Made by a program: the position numbers and the translations under genes
DNA from: Penium margaritaceum
Taxonomy: Eukaryota; Streptophyta; Zygnematophyceae; Desmidiales; Peniaceae
Direction of reading: 5' to 3'
DNA: 58,779 bases
NCBI GenBank assembly: GCA_023375785.1
Contig: SZWC01015257.1
Location: 6,841-65,619 of the forward strand
In this document: piece after piece, positions 20,596-31,749 of the stretch
Numbering within the stretch: position 1 is the first letter of the stretch
Layout of the letters: each line of letters opens with the position of its first letter
The notes under the pieces: model-generated
Seen by the model: only the letters and a program-made list of their open reading frames with translations
Told to the model about the DNA's origin: nothing
The model's database searches: none

Positions 20596-23500
20596 CCCCG
20601 GCCTGGCTGACATCTTGAGTGTCAGCCACTTGACGGATAAGGGATATGAGGTGCTCTTCCGCAAAAAAGGTGCAGTGATGTGCATCTATGGCAACGGCGA
20701 GGTCATGCTGGAGGCAAAGCGCGAGGGCGGTCTCTACATCGTGGAGACCAAGGTGGTCCCCACGACATCGGACGCAGCAGACTCACAGGAGCGCGTTGTC
20801 AACATGGCCAAGGGAGGAAACGCTGATCTGGAGCTCTGGCACCGACGGTTGGGGCATTCGGCACCCGCAATCGTTAAGGAGATGGAGAAGCGCGACATGG
20901 TGTGCAGCCTCGTCATCGACGGTGTAGCAAACGTGGCAGCAGATGCAGCAGCGCAAAAAAAGTGTGAGCCTTGCATTTAAGGCAAGGCACGGTGCAAGTC
21001 GTTCAATGACAACGAGGCTCGTGCACAGGACCTGCTGAAGTTCGTGCACAGTGACGTGTGCGGACCATTCAAAACACTGTCAAACAGTGGCTTGAGGTAC
21101 TTTGTCACCTTCATTGATGACTGCAGCAGAAAGCTCTACGTGTACTTCATGAAGCGGAAAGGCGAGGTCCTAGACTGGTTGAAGGAGTACGCCGCAACGG
21201 TGGAGAGGCAGACTGGCCAGAAGTTCAGAGCGCTGTGAAGCGATAATGGCGGAGAGTACGTGGGCTGCAGCGGATGGATGAAGCAACAGGGCATCAAGTG
21301 GGAACCCACTACGCTGTACTCACCATAGTCCAACGGAGTGGCGGAGCGGGCAAACCAAACGCTGCTCAACATGGTGCGGACCATGCTTGTGGACGCGGGG
21401 TTGCCGCGAGGGTTCTGGGCGGAGGCTGTTCCCACAGCGAGCTACACCATCAACCTCACCCCAACAGCAGTGCTGAAAGGTAAGGGCGGCTAGAAGATGC
21501 CGCAGGAGGTTTGGAGCGGGCGCAAGCCAAATGTGGCGCACCTGAAGGTGTTTGGGTGCAAGGCGCACAAGATGGTGCAGGCGGCGGAGTGACGCGACAA
21601 CAAGCTGGAACCGCGGGCAAAGCCATGCTTGTTCCTCGGCTACGAGAGCACGCAAAAGGCATATCAGCTTTGGGACCCGCGCACACAAGAGATCATCTGC
21701 AGCCGTGACGTCGAGTTCGACGAGCAGCAGAGCTTTAGCAGTAGCAACAATGACATGAGCGTCGGGAACACTCCAAAACAGGGAGATTGGTTTCAGCTCC
21801 TTGACTACAAGGAGGAGCTGGCGGACGCGGAGGTTGATGATGCAGTGCCGGAGCGCGGCGGTGTAGCAGGTGCAGCAGTCGACGCGGAGGACTCCAACGA
21901 TGATGTAGATAGGCTCGAGATCCAATGGAATGATCGGTCAAAGGAGGCACCGCAGGTGCCGAAGCGCACACTCCTGGCGGAGTTCACGTCAGGCATCGGA
22001 GAAAAATACTCCGGACGCGCTTCCCGTCTGGTTGATGGTTCACCGGAGCAGGAGGGATCCTGGGGGAGCCGTCCGATCGATGATTCACCGGAGCGGGCAC
22101 AGTCGGAAGGATCGCAGCAGAGCGATGAGACGCCACCAAAACTGCCACGCCGCAGCGTGAGGCAGTGGAGATCCGGGAAGCGTTTCGACGCAGGCACCGG
22201 TCGATGGATCGGCATGACGCGGTGCATGCTGGCTGCATCAACGAAACCGACAACCGTGTAAGAGGCGCTTGCGCAGCCCAAGGGGAAGCACTGGGACGCC
22301 GCCATCAAGTCGGAGTTGGCATCCATTGCTGAAAACGACACGTGGCAGTTGCTTGATAGGCCGAAAGACGCCAAGGTCATCGGCTCCAAGAAGGTGTGGT
22401 TGACAAGTACAAGGCAAAGCTAGTTGCGAAGGGGTACGCACAGCGTAAGGGTGAGCACTACGATGAGACGTTTGCCCCCGTCGCCAAGTTCACAAGCATC
22501 CGGACAATCCTTGCAATGGCACCCACGAAGGACATGGAGCTCCACCAGATGGACGTAAAGACGTCCTTCCTCAATGACATCATCGACAAAGAAATCTACA
22601 TGGAGGTGCGGGAGGGGGTGGAGGCACCGGAGGGCAAGGTGTGCAAGCTGCAGAAGTCCTTGTATGGGCTAAAATAATCGTCCCGATGCTGGTACAAACA
22701 AATAGACTGCTTCATGGCACAACTCGGGTTCAAGCGCTGTGAAGCGGATCACAGTGTGTACGTGCAGTGCAGCAAGAAGCTCCATCAGATCGTCGCACTG
22801 TACGTGGATGATCTGATCTTGCTCCTCTGACCTGCCGAGCCTACAGCAGCTGAAAGAGCAGCTGAGCAGTAGGTTCCAGATGTCAGACATGGGGGAGCTG
22901 GAGTTCTACCTCGGGGTGAGCATTACGCGGAACCGGAGGGCATGCACGCTTGAGCTGGGACAGGCCAAATATGTGGCCGATGTGCTGAAGTGGTACGGCA
23001 TGGAGGACTGCAAACCAGTGTGTAACCCTGTCTCCACGACCTGTGAACTAAGTGCGGCAATGGCGCCGCAAACAAAAGAAAAGCGGGAGGATATGGCAGG
23101 GGTGCCCTACCAATCAGCGGTGGACAGCTGCATGTACGCCATGGTGGCGACTCGACCGGACCTGGCCTACACGGTGGGCCAAGTGAGCATGTATGTGGTC
23201 GATCTAAGGCCACTACACTGGCAAGCGGTCAAGCGCATCCTCCGCTACCTGCCGACAACGCGGCACGCGCGCCTGACATTCGACGGCAAAGGGCGGGTGG
23301 ACCCTTTGCGCCTCTCTGCTACACAGATGCATACTACGCTGGAGATGTGGATAAGCTAAAGTCCACATCCGACTATGTGTTCTTCCTCGCTGGTGCAACG
23401 GTCTCGTGGTGCAGCAGGAAGCAGGACTATGTCGCCACCTCCACAGTGGAAGCAGAGTACATCGCGCTGGCCGAGGCGGTCAAGGAGGCGGTGTGGCTCC

Positions 23501-23811
23501 GCAGGTTGCTGGTGGAGCTGGGCGTGCTGTAGTAGGAGCCAACGGTGGTACAAGAGGACAACACCGGCTCCATCTCGCTGACCAACAATCCGACGCAGCA
23601 CAGGAGGACGAAGCACATCGACCTGCGTTACCACTACGCACGGGACATTTTCGAGAAGGGGCAGGTGGTGCTGCAGTACTACAGCATGCAGAACATGCTT
23701 GCGGATTGCTTGACCAAAGCGCAACCCGCGGACCGGCACGCGATGAGCATGGCCGGGCTTGGGATGACCAGCTATGATGGGCTCGAGGGCGCAGCGGAAG
23801 ATGAGTGAGAG
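20596..23811 (+). pseudogene. copia pol: integrase, RT, RNase H (C1)
   Basis: The pre-integrase domain (LWHRRLGHS...CEPC) is followed by the integrase core: Asp in FVHSDVCGPF, Asp in SDNGGEYVG, Glu in GVAERANQ. A Ser/Glu-rich linker comes next, then RT (YKAKLVAKGYAQ, HQMDVKTSFLND, YGLK then stop, ALYVDDLILL with YVDD intact), then RNase H (YVFFLAGATVSWCSRKQ, STVEAEYIALAE, QEDNTGSISLTNNPTQHRR, HARDIFEK-like end, MLADCLTK) ending at a stop near 23807. In-frame stops at 20978, 21236, 21326, 22675, 23530 and 23533 fall at positions where relatives have Gln or Arg. At least three frameshifts are present. Non-functional. Confidence 0.88.
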
Positions 23812-23840
23812 CAAGCTGGAGCAGTGGGCATGGCAGGTGC

Positions 23841-23851
23841 AAGGGGGAGAA
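23841..23851 (+). promoter_or_regulatory. polypurine tract of C1
   Basis: AAGGGGGAGAA lies immediately before the 3' LTR, in the position expected for plus-strand priming. Confidence 0.75.
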
Positions 23852-24829
23852 AGTTGAAAAATTGCCCCTCCGCATGCCCAAGCGCGGCGCCGGAAGGTGC
23901 CGACGAGCCGCCAGAAAGAGGAAAATCCGCTCCGGCAAATCTAGCAGCTGGAAGGTTTCTCAGATCCTAAAATGGAAGTTTTCCCCTCCAAGCTGACGAG
24001 TCGCTGAATCCGGTGGAAGTTATTTCACCGGAATCAAACAAATATCAAGGGAGATATGACCTTCCAAAGTTGGGATGTGCGTAGCGGCTCTTGGAGCCGG
24101 CTTTGACTCAAAATCCGGTGGGTAATCAACCGGACTGAGTAACAAAAATACCAACTGGAGAAATCGCTCCGGAAGGCCTGCCGAGGCGTCTGGTGGATAA
24201 TCCACCTGATCAGGTAGATCATCCACCTATAGTGCAGTTCGTTACTGAGGGACTTAGCCAAAATCATGGCTCGGCGTCCGAAACTCAGTAGTACGTTTTG
24301 TTACTCGGGGACAATTAAAATTTGGACTGCAGGTCCGCGGACAGTTCTCGAACCTCGTCACACCCCATCACCAAACTCGACCCAAAAGTGGGGGAGGTGC
24401 GTGGAAACAGTACAGGGGACCCCTACACCACGTGCAATGGGATCTGCCCCTTGGGAAAGGTGCTTCGCACGTGAAGAAAGGCGCCACGGTGTGTGCGCAC
24501 CATGGAACCGTTAGGCGTTTCTATGGTGGGTGAGACCTGCGCTTCAGCAAGCGTAACTTGGGCTACACTTGGCTGAGTTGCGCGCAGTTTGGTGTGTTGG
24601 AAAGCTCATGACTAGCCCTATAAATGTTGTCATCATGTCCATGTACAAAAACTAACACAAAATGCCGTTATTCCCTTCGCAAAACTGACTGTCTCTAAAT
24701 TCCTGCTCACATAGCGTGAGGCAACCAGAAAGCTCACGCTCAGTCTCAGATTCGCCCAAAGAAGAAGACGTAAACCACCAAGAGATGATCAGAAAAACTT
24801 CGGGACCGCATCCCGCGGATTCCTTGACA
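23852..24829 (+). repeat. 3' LTR of C1
   Basis: 978 bp aligning with the 5' LTR. The terminal TG has become AG (23852-23853) while the end CTTGACA is preserved. It has the same palindromes (about 24190-24226) and the same CCTATAAAT box (24618). Many substitutions relative to the 5' LTR show the insertion is not recent. Confidence 0.9.
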
Positions 24830-24887
24830 CTTCGGTGCCTGCATCTAAGCACCGCCTGTTGGCCCCTTTGAGATTTTTGGTGCCCTG

Positions 24888-25806
24888 TGTCAGATATTTC
24901 ATAGTTTTTGTTCCACCATGTGACCTTCTCTAGTGGTTCACCTCTTCTGTTTGCGTGAATGTGAGACTGAGCATCAGTTTTCTGGTCGCCTCACGCAATG
25001 TGTGAGCAAGAATATAGAGACAGAAAGTTTTGTTAAGGAAATAACAACATTCTGTGTTAAGTTTTAAACATGGAAATGATCTGAATATTTATAGGACTAT
25101 TTGTGAGCTCTCCAATGCACTAAACCGTGTGGGATTCAGCAAAGCGTAGCACACGTTACACATGCCGAAGCGCAGGTCTCACCCACCACAGAAACGCCTA
25201 ACGCCTCCATGGTGCGCACATGCTGTGGTGCCTTCCTTCACGTGCAGAGCTCCCTTCTGGAGGCACAAATCTCTTTGCACGTGATAGAGGGATCTCCTGC
25301 ACTGTTTTGATGCACCTTCATCACTTTTCTGTTGAGTTTGAAGATGGACTTTGACAAAGTCCATGGACCTTCAGTCAGAATTTTGACAAAGTCCATGAGT
25401 AACAAACTGTACTTCTTAGTCGTGGACTCCAAGCCAGGATTTTGGCTAAGTTTCCCAATAACAATTTGCATTACTAACTTCCGGCAGATTATCTACCGGA
25501 GCGACTCGGTAGTCCTCCGGGGATAATTTACCAGACGCACTTTTGTCACTCAGGCAGATTTTCTACCGGAAATGGAGTCACGGCCGAAATCCTGAGCCGC
25601 CGCGCACACCCCAATTTTGGAAGCTCATATCTCTCTCGTAATTTGTCTGATTCCGGCGATTCAACTTTCACCAGATTCAGTGACTCGTCAACTTTTAGGA
25701 ACATTTGGGTTTGGAGTAATTTTCATGCCACTAGATCAAACTGTGAGGATTTCTCTCTCGCTGGCGGCTCATCAATGCCTCCCGGATCCGCACTTGGATA
25801 TTCTCC
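24888..25806 (-). repeat. 3' LTR of C5
   Basis: Read on the minus strand it follows a polypurine-like GAAGGGGGAGAA, contains GAGCCGCCAGCGAGAGAG (compare GAGCCGCCGGAAAGAGG in C1) and ends ATATCTGACA. The overall layout matches the C1 LTR, including ACCGGAG/CGGTAG motifs at 25480-25570, but identity is much lower. Confidence 0.65.
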
Positions 25807-25843
25807 CCCTTCCACCTTCCATGCCCGCTACTCCTGCTTGCTC

Positions 25844-26440
25844 TCACTCATCTTTCATTGCTTCCTCCAGCCCAACATAGATTGTCATCTCAAGCCTGGC
25901 CAAGCTCATTGTGTACTGGTCTGCAGGTTGCACTTTGGTCAAGCAATCCGCAAGCATGTTGTGCGTGCTGCAGGACTGTAGCACCACCTGCTCCTTCCTA
26001 ACCATGTCCCGTGCGCAGCGATAATGCACGTCCATGTACTTATTCCTCTTGTGTTGCATCGGATTTTTGGTCACTACGATGGAGCCTCACCACCATAGGC
26101 TCCTGTTATGGCACACCCAGCTCCCCAAGCAACCTGCAGAGCCACACTGCCTTCCTGACTACCTCGGTCAATGCGATATACTCTGCTTCCACTGTGGAGG
26201 TGGCATAGCATGCCTACTTCCTGCTTCACCACAATAATGCTGCACCAGTAAGGAAGAACACGTAGCAAGATGTCGACTTCCACTTGTCCACATCGCTCGT
26301 GTAGGCTGCATCTGTAGAGCAGACCAGACACAAGGGGTCCGACTGCCCCTTGCCGTAGAACCTCAAGCGCGCGTGCCAGGTTGCCTGCATCCTTGGTGTA
26401 GCGGATGAACCTCACCTTCTCGACTTGGGTTTGCTCGTCC
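25844..26440 (-). pseudogene. copia RNase H fragment (C5)
   Basis: Broken minus-strand frames give YVFFLTGAALLW, STVEAEYIALTEVVRKAVWL, RARDMV-type sequence (YRCARDMVRKEQVVLQ) and MLADCLTKVQPADQ, ending LEEAMKDE and a stop. Each has a direct counterpart in C1 RNase H. Catalytic residues are only partly preserved and the frame changes at least twice. Confidence 0.75.
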
Positions 26441-26499
26441 GTGGCAGAATCCAGGCACCGCCTGTTGGCCCATTTAAGGTTGTCATTTTTGGTGCCATT

Positions 26500-27294
26500 G
26501 AGGATTACCTTGTTGCCTTTGGTGTCCTTGCCGCCGGCCTTTGCCTCCTCAGGGCTCACGCGGGCCTAATGGTCCTCCTTGCCACAATTGTGGCATGTAC
26601 GTTTCTTAACGCCTTTCTTGCTGCCACCCTTTCCGCCGCCTCCCTTGCTGCCACTACCGCCACCATGAATTTTGGTGAGTAGGGCCAATGAGGACATTGA
26701 GGCCTCGCCACCACTGAAACACTGCGCCTCATTGCGGATGCTCTCAACAATTACGCTATAGGTGAGTTTTTCCATCACCCATCCTCCAAGGGCGGTGATG
26801 AGGGGACTCCAACTGTCAAGTAGAGCCATGAGGAGGGCCATCTCTTGCAGTTGGGAGTTAACTTTCCACCCTACATCATTGCATTGCAAGACAAGCGATT
26901 CAATGTGCTCCATGGTGGCGAGGATGTCCTTTTCCTCCTTGATCCCCACCATGAGAATCCGCTTCATCGCAAAGATCCGGTTTACAAGCAAAGTGGACTG
27001 GTGGATGGTGCAAAGCTTTTTGCACACATCAGCTACCGATGTGCAACCTTGAAAGTAGCCCCATTTGGTCTCAATGCTAGAAGACATGAGGAGCATGAGT
27101 ACCCCAGTACTTTTCTTTGTGAAGACCTGTTTCTCTTTGTCTGTCGTTTTCTTCTCGTCGAGCGCCTCCATGCCCTTCATCGAGTTGAGTAGCCTCTCAT
27201 ACGCTAGGTGGATCTCCAAATTCCACATCCATAGCCCAAAATTAGGGCCACCCATATATTTTTGGATCAGCTCAAACTCCGTCTTCTGTGCCAT
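26500..27294 (-). CDS. copia gag, largely intact (C5)
   Basis: A 242-codon open frame starts MAQKTEFELIQKYMGG at 27294. It shows the full gag of this family: FGLWMWNLEIHLAYERLL, FTKKSTGVLMLLMSS, WGYFQGC, LCTIHQSTLLVNRIFAMK, ILATMEHIESLVLQCNDV, LQEMALLMALLDSW and LITALGGW, then a Gly/Ser/Lys-rich linker and a zinc knuckle CHNCGKEDH whose frame ends in a stop (26563-26565) before the final Cys. Reading on gives ARVSPEEAKAGGKDTKG. It is the best-preserved coding unit of C5. If C5 moves at all it would need RT and integrase from elsewhere. Confidence 0.8.
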
Positions 27295-28440
27295 TTTGCG
27301 GTTTTGCTACCAGGGTCGTGACATAGACAGCGAGGTCATCCAAAACGCTCCTCCTGTCCACTGCAGAAGCTGTATATGTTTTGACCAGTGAGGGTCATGG
27401 CTCCAAAACCCCTTGCTGAAAATGATGTTCCAATATGGCCTGACCACTTCCTAAGGTTCATAGCTCTTTTGGGTAGCAGTCTTAGATGAAACTTGTGCTC
27501 TCTTTTTGCCACACGCTATGTGAGCAGAGTTCTGAAGGAATTCAGCAACACGCAAAGTTCAAAGAGCTGGAGATGAAATTTGGTTGGACATTTGGTCCAG
27601 GACCACATCAGCAAAGTTTTAGTGCTAGGTGCAAGCTTTCCAATGTACCATAATGCACGATTTGGACGACTGTAGTGCCTGTTACGCAATTTAGAGTGCA
27701 TCATTATGTCTCCATCCCTGACACAGCACTAGTGTGAGTGACAGGCGTCCAAAGCGCCCTGGACCACAATGAAGCACTGGACTGCCATCTCGAACTGCAC
27801 GTGGCTCCAATGAAACATGGGATATTGCTTCTAGCATCCCCCAAAGGACACCTTGGCCATGGTATGCGTGGTGGGAGTCGAACTTGTCACCGTCGGGTCA
27901 TTTTTCTGGCTGGTATCATGTCTATCGTCCAGACCCGGACGGCAAGGACCACCTCCTAACTTTGATTGACCATAACTCCCTCAATTTTTAGCCAATTTTT
28001 GTGATTCATATTGAATCCTGTCCAGCATGTCCTCTAAAATAACCATTGATATATGCATATATTCAATGTACAAGGATCCGGAGCAATCATCCTGAAAAAT
28101 GGTGACGGGGCCAATATGTAACAGTTGAGAAGGTGAAGGGGGTTGAGATTGTTGATAATATACTTTGTTGGAGGGTGCTGCTATAAAGCAGCTCATTTTG
28201 AGGGATTATGGGAAGTGAGATGATTTGCAAGGGTTGAGCCAGAGGAGTGATGGATTGTGCTACCTGTAGGCTTGAGACCGACAAGCAGGAAGACAGACAT
28301 TTTTTTATGACCTAGCATTGCAATCCAATGAAATCAACCTCTTGTCCACCAAAGTGCTGAGGTCACTGATGTTAATAGCTAATAGTGGATTTCCATTGAT
28401 GATGATGAGCTGCACATAGAGGCAACTTTATGAGTGAACC
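27295..28440. other. C5 leader/LTR remnant, then unassigned sequence
   Basis: CACGCTATGTGAGCAGAGTT at about 27511 is similar to the reverse complement of the C1 LTR (CACCCTATGTGAGCAGAAGT), so part of a diverged 5' LTR probably lies here. No primer-binding site of either type was found. From about 27700 to 28440 I recognise nothing. Confidence 0.45.

Positions 28441-28498
<58 letters not shown>
28441..28498. repeat. GAT trinucleotide microsatellite
   Basis: 19 perfect GAT triplets in a row, followed by scattered GATGATG copies to 28650. Minus-strand poly-His and poly-Ile ORFs here are products of the repeat. Confidence 0.95.
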
Positions 28499-28855
28499 GC
28501 ATGGGTGTATGTCAATACAAAGCAGGCAGTGGCACGTGCAGGTCCATGTGCCAAGCTGATGATGATGGCAGCTTACAGATAGCACCTGATGAGGTGAGCA
28601 CAGGGAAAAGACATGCATGGAAGTTGATTGATGAAGCTGATGGATGAGCGAAGGATGACTAGACACAGGGGCAAACGCCATGTGCAAATTGAGAACGGGA
28701 ATAGATGCGGCAAGGGGAAGGAGTGAACGAACGCACCGTGATAAATCTGTTATCGGCTTTGGATACAGTTTGCTAGGAGATTGAGTTCCAACACATGCAG
28801 ATCCTTGTACTGGTTTGAGATTTTGAATTGAGGATTACAAAGGCAAATTGCTGAT
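28499..28855. other. unassigned sequence
   Basis: No coding similarity or repeat edge was found between the GAT repeat and the G0 gag remnant. Confidence 0.5.
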
Positions 28856-29213
28856 TCATGATGATGACTGAGCGTAGGGGCAAACTATGTACTCTGGTGA
28901 AGGAGATGGGCACACGTCACTGCGACATTGGTGGTTGTCCAGGAAAATCCTTAATGCTGGGCTGAGAAGCGGAAAGTGGATGGTGGCAGATGATTGATGA
29001 GCGTCCTTGCTTGTGTGCTGTTGATCCTCCATTTCCAGAGAATTTTCTGGTGACTGATGCTCATTACCGGGTGCACTCGCTCCATCCACTGTTGTTGTCA
29101 TAAGGTCTGCGATCTTCTGAAAAGTGGAAAAGCACTGAAGACTTGTGCGGCATTTTTTCCTGGTACTTAATGTGTTGACTGCCCCTCCAGTTCCGCTGCG
29201 TTCTCATACCAAG
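28856..29213 (-). pseudogene. gypsy gag N-terminal remnant and leader (G0)
   Basis: The minus-strand ORF at 29101-28856 contains ENSLEMEDQQHTSKDA, matching EKTLAIEDQQHANTDA at the start of G2 gag (43453). Between it and the LTR, the sequence TTGGTATGAGAA (minus, 29201-29212) is a decayed tRNA-Met primer-binding site, and the leader matches that of G1 (42280-42337). The rest of the element is missing to the left. Confidence 0.65.
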
Positions 29214-29750
29214 TACTGCGCAGAGCACACCGTGGATCATTCACAGGGATGGGGTGTGGAGCAGTAGACAATTCAAGGATTTGAGGAAAATTGATAACTT
29301 GTATTTAAGTGTTCTTCGATGAAAAGTGTTGAGTAAATTGAGCACATAGATTCAATGACCAAAATGAAAATGAGGCATATGTTGGATCCTCGGTGCTCAA
29401 GGAAAGCGATGCGTGCGAGGTCACATGGTGAGTGGCTGCTTCAAGAAGCTCCACCGAGAAATCAGGGGGCTTTGAGAGTATCAAGACGCAAGTTTATAAA
29501 ACTCTAGCTCCATCAAGAAGTCCACCAGACAGTACCGAAACATCAAAACATTTTGCGACACTTCTGTCGACCATTCTTGAAAGTGGTCAAAGCTGTGAGA
29601 ACCTTCCGGAACAGAACATCAGAGGTTGGGACAGGTGGCCACAATGCCCTCGGCTGATCGGCGTAAAAATCCTGAGGTCGACGGGCTGTGTGCCATAAAT
29701 GTAAGGAAAAAATGTCCACTTGCACAGTTCAGGGACTCTTGTACATAACA
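29214..29750 (-). repeat. 5' LTR of gypsy element G0
   Basis: Same family as the LTRs of G1 and G2. Landmarks are the GAGCAC-GTGGATCATTCAC start, GAAAATGAGGCATATGTTGGAT (29368-29389), GAGTGGCTGCTTCAAGAAGC and the end CATAACA. The right edge at 29750 is well defined. At the left edge the terminal dinucleotide is mutated (TA for TG). Confidence 0.75.
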
Positions 29751-29858
29751 CTTTGGACTTAAGAACCGTGTCACATTCCCAAAGAAAAAATGTTGTGCAT
29801 GGTGGCATATAGGTGACACTAAAGCTGGTTCTGTAATGGTAACTTCACAGTGGCCACT
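29751..29858. other. 108-bp spacer between two gypsy LTRs
   Basis: The short unique sequence separates the G0 LTR from the G1 3' LTR. Nothing is recognised in it. Confidence 0.5.
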
Positions 29859-30338
29859 TGTTATGCCGAGCACATTGTAGGTGGTTCACGGGTGAGGTGC
29901 AGGATAAAAGAAGATTTGAGGATTTGGGGGAAATGGATAATTTATATTTAGCATTAAGTGTATTTCAATGACAAGTGTCGAGGAGTCGAGCACATCCATA
30001 CAATACCGAGAATGAGATTAAGGCATATGTTGGGACCTCAGCACTTGAGCCGAGTGACGCATGCAGGGTTCGTTGAGAATATTGAGGCACGGCTTTATGA
30101 AAATCGACCAAACAATACCAACACATTGATATAGTTCACAAAACGACCATTTTGGAATGTGGTCGGAGTTTCTAGAAACTTCTTGAACAAGACTCCGGGG
30201 ACAGGAAAGGTGACCAAAATGTCCTCGGACGAACGTTGTTCAAATCCTGAGGAGGTTTTTGCACGGTGGGCCACAAAGGTTAGAACAAAAAGGCCCTCTC
30301 AATGAGTTTAGGGATGCGTGTCCATTGGGGGCGTAACA
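29859..30338 (-). repeat. 3' LTR of G1
   Basis: 480 bp with TGTTA at one end and TAACA at the other. It directly follows the polypurine tract AGGGGGGATAAG (30350-30339, minus strand). It contains the family landmark GAGGCAC/AAGGCATATGTTGGGA. The left outer flank is CCACT. The other outer flank of G1 (after 52820) is CAAAT, so the target duplication is not clearly preserved. Confidence 0.85.
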
Positions 30339-30389
30339 CTTATCCCCCCTTATTGCCACGACGTCCCGATGCGTTAACAGACGTAGGCC

Positions 30390-30727
30390 AGTCATGAGGT
30401 GATAGTAGCCGTCGATAAGGTGATCCACGTCTCCGAGGTTGTTGTAGGGCTCCCAGCTGTTGTGTGCAGCATCGTAGCCATGCCACTTGACCAAAGACTT
30501 GGATGTTTTTCCACATATTTAAGGATATCTTCAGTTACATATTCTGTAGCTCCATCCACTTGTATAAGAGGTGGAGGTGTGACGTCTCTGCCTGGGTCGT
30601 TTGTTCTGGCATCACGGTATTGCTTGAGCTTACTACTATATAAAACGGGATGAATCGTCATGCTTTCAGGCAGGTGAAGACAAGCGACACCAGGGGTTTT
30701 CATTCGCTCGATCTCAAACAGTCCCAA
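30390..30727 (-). pseudogene. integrase C-terminus with chromodomain (G1)
   Basis: GLFEIERMKTPGVACLHLPE and HPVLYSSKLKQYRD are the conserved C-terminal integrase segment. It runs on through EYVTEDILKY into MVKWHGYDAAHNSWEPYNNL, a clear chromodomain core (WHGY, aromatic Trp, NSWEP). Chromodomains direct chromovirus integration to marked chromatin. A frameshift separates the two parts near 30490. Its presence places G1 in the chromoviruses. Confidence 0.85.
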
Positions 30728-30799
30728 TCACCGGGGTTTGAGCTTCACAATGTCCTTTCCTTGGATTTTGATGCTTGGCGAGCTGAGAAATACGCGATC

Positions 30800-31610
30800 G
30801 CCAGCACTGAACACGTCATTGCTGTGATGTCAGTCGGTCGCTTACTTCATAGCTGCTTGTGTATTCACGGGGATCTGCCTTGTTTCCTTCCAAATACTTG
30901 ACAAGTTCCGAAGGTGGATTTCAAATGCGGGGATGTTTCTCTGGCCTTGTAATTCAGCCGGTGTGGCTGGACGTTTTCCATAGACCACTTCAAAAGGGAT
31001 ACTACCAGTTGTGGTGTAAGTAGTGGAGTTGTATGCGAGTTTGGAGGTCGGAAGCTTGGCTGCCCAATTGGTGTTGTGCGGCTCACATAATGTGCAGAGA
31101 AGCTGTTCAAGCACCTGAGTGGTCCGTTTTGTTTGCCTGTCGGTTTATAGATGGAACGTTGTTGATACCTGCATCTGCCTGCCATCACGTATCATCAATT
31201 CATGGCCAAAATGGCTAGTGAAGCGCCGTCCTTGTGGCTGATGATGGTACATGGCATCTCATGCAGCCATACGATCTGGTTTAGAAATAGTTGTGTTATT
31301 CTTTCTGCATGACGGTGGGCATCGTCGGGATGAAGTGCGGTGTTTTCTTAAATCTATCCACCACCACGAGGATGGCATCATAGCCCTCAGGAGTGGCAGA
31401 CAATCCGGTCACAAAATGCATGCCGATGTTGACCCATGGCTCTTTTGGAATACCTAGAGGTCGGAGTAGGCCGGGTGGCCTCGTGCGATAACATTTTTTG
31501 TCTCTGAGAGGTGGCGCATTATTTGCATAAAGCAGACATGTCGGCCTGTATCTTTTCTCACCAGTAGTACGTTTCAAACTTCTTGAGCGTCTTGTCCTCA
31601 CCAAAATTTC
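30800..31610 (-). pseudogene. gypsy integrase (G1)
   Basis: Landmarks are a Cys pair remnant (CLLYANN...KKCYRTRPP), then PWVNIGMHFVTGL, where the first catalytic Asp has become His, YDAILVVVDRFKKTPHFIP, RRFTSHFGHEL, then TDRQTKR, where the catalytic Glu is Lys, and LAYNSTTYTTTGSIPFEVVY. Stops and shifts interrupt it. Two of three catalytic residues are altered, so it is inactive even apart from the breaks. Confidence 0.85.
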
Positions 31611-31749
31611 AATCTTGACCAGTGTTGTGGCGTTCCTTCAATAGCATTCTCCATAGCTCTAATTTTGGTAGAAGGATGACTTGGCGAGCGAATCATCGTC
31701 GCCAGTAGGGGTCCTCAAACCAGAACTTAGTCTTTTCATACCCAACTCC

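Larger units (their letters stand above)
18311..24829 (+). mobile_element. full-length Ty1/copia element C1 with exact target duplication
   Basis: Two LTRs (18311-19632 including a 338-bp assembly overlap, and 23852-24829) flank gag and pol in copia order. CTTCG stands on both outer sides (18306-18310 and 24830-24834), giving an exact 5-bp target duplication. A tRNA-Met-type primer-binding site follows the 5' LTR and a polypurine tract precedes the 3' LTR. The corrected length is about 6.2 kb. Pol is broken by stops, mostly at former Gln or Arg codons, and the protease is missing, so the copy is dead. Confidence 0.93.
24888..27294 (-). mobile_element. copia deletion derivative C5 (gag joined to RNase H)
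   Basis: On the minus strand a long gag (27294 to about 26500) runs almost directly into RNase H (26440-25844) and then a C1-related but diverged LTR (25806-24888). Protease core, integrase and RT are absent. The 5' LTR is not clearly delimited. A fragment at 27505-27550 resembles the R/U5 part of C1-type LTRs. It could be a single deleted copy or a non-autonomous family. The 24835/18310 flank shares the sequence around its junction. Confidence 0.7.

Noticed and set aside
28379..28687. Poly-His ORF
   Set aside because: Translation of the GAT microsatellite.
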